Shown here in pieces: positions 6,865 through 7,407 of a stretch of 7,407 bases of DNA. The position numbers were made by a program, and so were the translations under genes. The notes under the pieces were generated by a model, which did not search any database, was not told the DNA's origin, and saw nothing but the letters and a program-made list of their open reading frames with translations. The DNA is taken from the NCBI GenBank assembly GCA_002305615.1, contig DBPU01000016.1:1-7407 (forward strand), written 5' to 3'. The stretch's first letter is position 1; each line of letters opens with the position of its first letter. This DNA is from Verrucomicrobia bacterium UBA1412. GTDB taxonomy: Bacteria > Verrucomicrobiota > Verrucomicrobiia > Limisphaerales > UBA1412.

Positions 6865-6893
6865 TTGAAATAGAGATTAAGAAAATGTATATT
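6865..6893 (+). promoter_or_regulatory. glgC promoter, sigma-70 type
   Basis: TTGAAA (6865-6870) and TATATT (6888-6893) each match consensus at 5 of 6 positions and are spaced by exactly 17 bases, the optimum. Only eight bases separate the -10 from the glgC ATG at 6902, so the expected start site (6900-6902) gives a leader of zero to two bases. Confidence 0.75.
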
Positions 6894-6901
6894 CACACTG
6901 T

Positions 6902-7407
6902 ATGGCGAATTTAACGGCGAGATATCATGAGGGAGAAATCCTGGCGATCATTATGGGAGGCGGCCAGGGCTCACGACTTTTCCCTCTCACCAAGGAGCGC
7001 TCCAAGCCGGCGGTCCCTTTGGCCGGTAAGTACAGGTTGGTCGATATCCCTATCTCCAACTGTATCAATTCGAACATACGCAAGATTTACCTGTTGACGC
7101 AGTTCAACTCGGCTTCGCTCCATCGCCATATTTCCCAGTCCTATAAGTTTGATCAGTTCTCCGATGGTTTCGTGGAAATTCTGGCTGCCGAGCAGACCTT
7201 CTCCAGCAGCACCTGGTACCAGGGCACGGCCGACGCCGTCCGCAAGAATCTGCTCCATTTTGCGCCGAAGCAGAACCGTTACTTCCTGGTCCTGAGCGGT
7301 GATCAACTCTACCGAATGGATTTCAGGGGGATCATTAATCAGCATGTCGAGACGAATGCCGATCTCACGGTCGCGACGATTGTCAAAGGCCAGCGCGATG
7401 TCAGCTC
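6902..7407 (+). CDS. glgC: Glucose-1-phosphate adenylyltransferase, 5' part
   Basis: The first 168 codons of ADP-glucose pyrophosphorylase, which makes ADP-glucose from ATP and glucose 1-phosphate and is the regulated first step of bacterial glycogen synthesis; the gene runs off the window. The nucleotide-binding loop MGGGQGSRLFPLT (18-30) and SKPAVPLAGKYRLVDIPISN (34-53) are nearly invariant in the family. WYQGTADAVR (105-114) and LSGDQLYRMD (131-140) follow, with D134 at the position of the catalytic Asp (D142 of E. coli). The wording resembles the cyanobacterial/plant-like branch more than the enterobacterial one. The ATG at 6902 is chosen because the first beta strand (ILAII, 13-17) precedes M18, the only other early in-frame Met. 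No Shine-Dalgarno exists, and the promoter abuts the start. Divergent from rfaE2. Confidence 0.96.
   Translation, partial: MANLTARYHEGEILAIIMGGGQGSRLFPLTKERSKPAVPLAGKYRLVDIPISNCINSNIRKIYLLTQFNSASLHRHISQSYKFDQFSDGFVEILAAEQTFSSSTWYQGTADAVRKNLLHFAPKQNRYFLVLSGDQLYRMDFRGIINQHVETNADLTVATIVKGQRDVS

Noticed and set aside
6663..6896. 77-codon minus-strand frame in the rfaE2-glgC gap
   Set aside because: It overlaps the start of rfaE2 in another frame, is rich in Phe and Ser from T-rich DNA, and would run across both promoters.
6799..6914. AAGGAG (6799-6804) followed by a 35-codon frame from CTG 6807 to TAA 6912, overlapping the glgC start
   Set aside because: This is the only SD-like hexamer in the region, but the gap to the CTG is just two bases, CTG starts are rare, and the glgC promoter lies inside the frame. 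It would be revived by ribosome-profiling signal.

Overview
The window carries six recognisable genes and suggests a Gram-negative bacterium of moderate GC content, probably from the PVC group and most likely Verrucomicrobiota. The grounds are qualitative. ADP-heptose genes imply an LPS-type outer membrane. The secreted DUF3472 protein, the cyanobacterial/plant-like GlgC start and the unusual threonyl-tRNA synthetase all recall that group. The class I hybrid-cluster protein suggests anaerobic or microaerobic life. Taxonomy is inference from remembered family patterns, not from a search.

Layout from left to right. Bases 1-158 hold no convincing gene but contain the intrinsic terminator of hcp. 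hcp (159-1733, minus) encodes a hybrid-cluster protein (NO/hydroxylamine reductase) as a single-gene unit. A 525-base divergent intergenic region (1734-2258) follows. thrS (2259-4082, plus) encodes a threonyl-tRNA synthetase with editing, catalytic and anticodon-binding domains but no N-terminal TGS domain, and it ends at a strong terminator. Converging on it is a three-gene minus-strand cluster read from 6702 to 4154: rfaE2 (heptose-1-phosphate adenylyltransferase), a secreted DUF3472 protein, and a family-9 (heptosyltransferase-like) glycosyltransferase, with gaps of 36 and 44 bases. Divergent from rfaE2 is the 5' part of glgC (6902 to the window edge), encoding ADP-glucose pyrophosphorylase for glycogen synthesis.

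How the genes fit together. The cluster pairs an enzyme that makes an ADP-heptose precursor with a transferase of the family that uses it, so it is probably an LPS or cell-surface heptose cluster. The exported DUF3472 protein between them is therefore a candidate envelope factor. hcp (nitrosative stress), thrS (translation) and glgC (storage) are separate units.

The most notable non-coding signal concerns translation starts. No gene here has a convincing Shine-Dalgarno sequence. The glgC promoter (TTGAAA, 17 bases, TATATT) ends 8 bases before its ATG, and a weaker promoter ends 6 bases before the GTG of rfaE2, so both mRNAs may be leaderless or nearly so. I found no CRISPR array, insertion sequence, tRNA or rRNA, and no clearly new multi-gene system. 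The best leads are the leaderless divergent promoter pair, the TGS-less ThrRS, and the DUF3472 protein within a heptose cluster.
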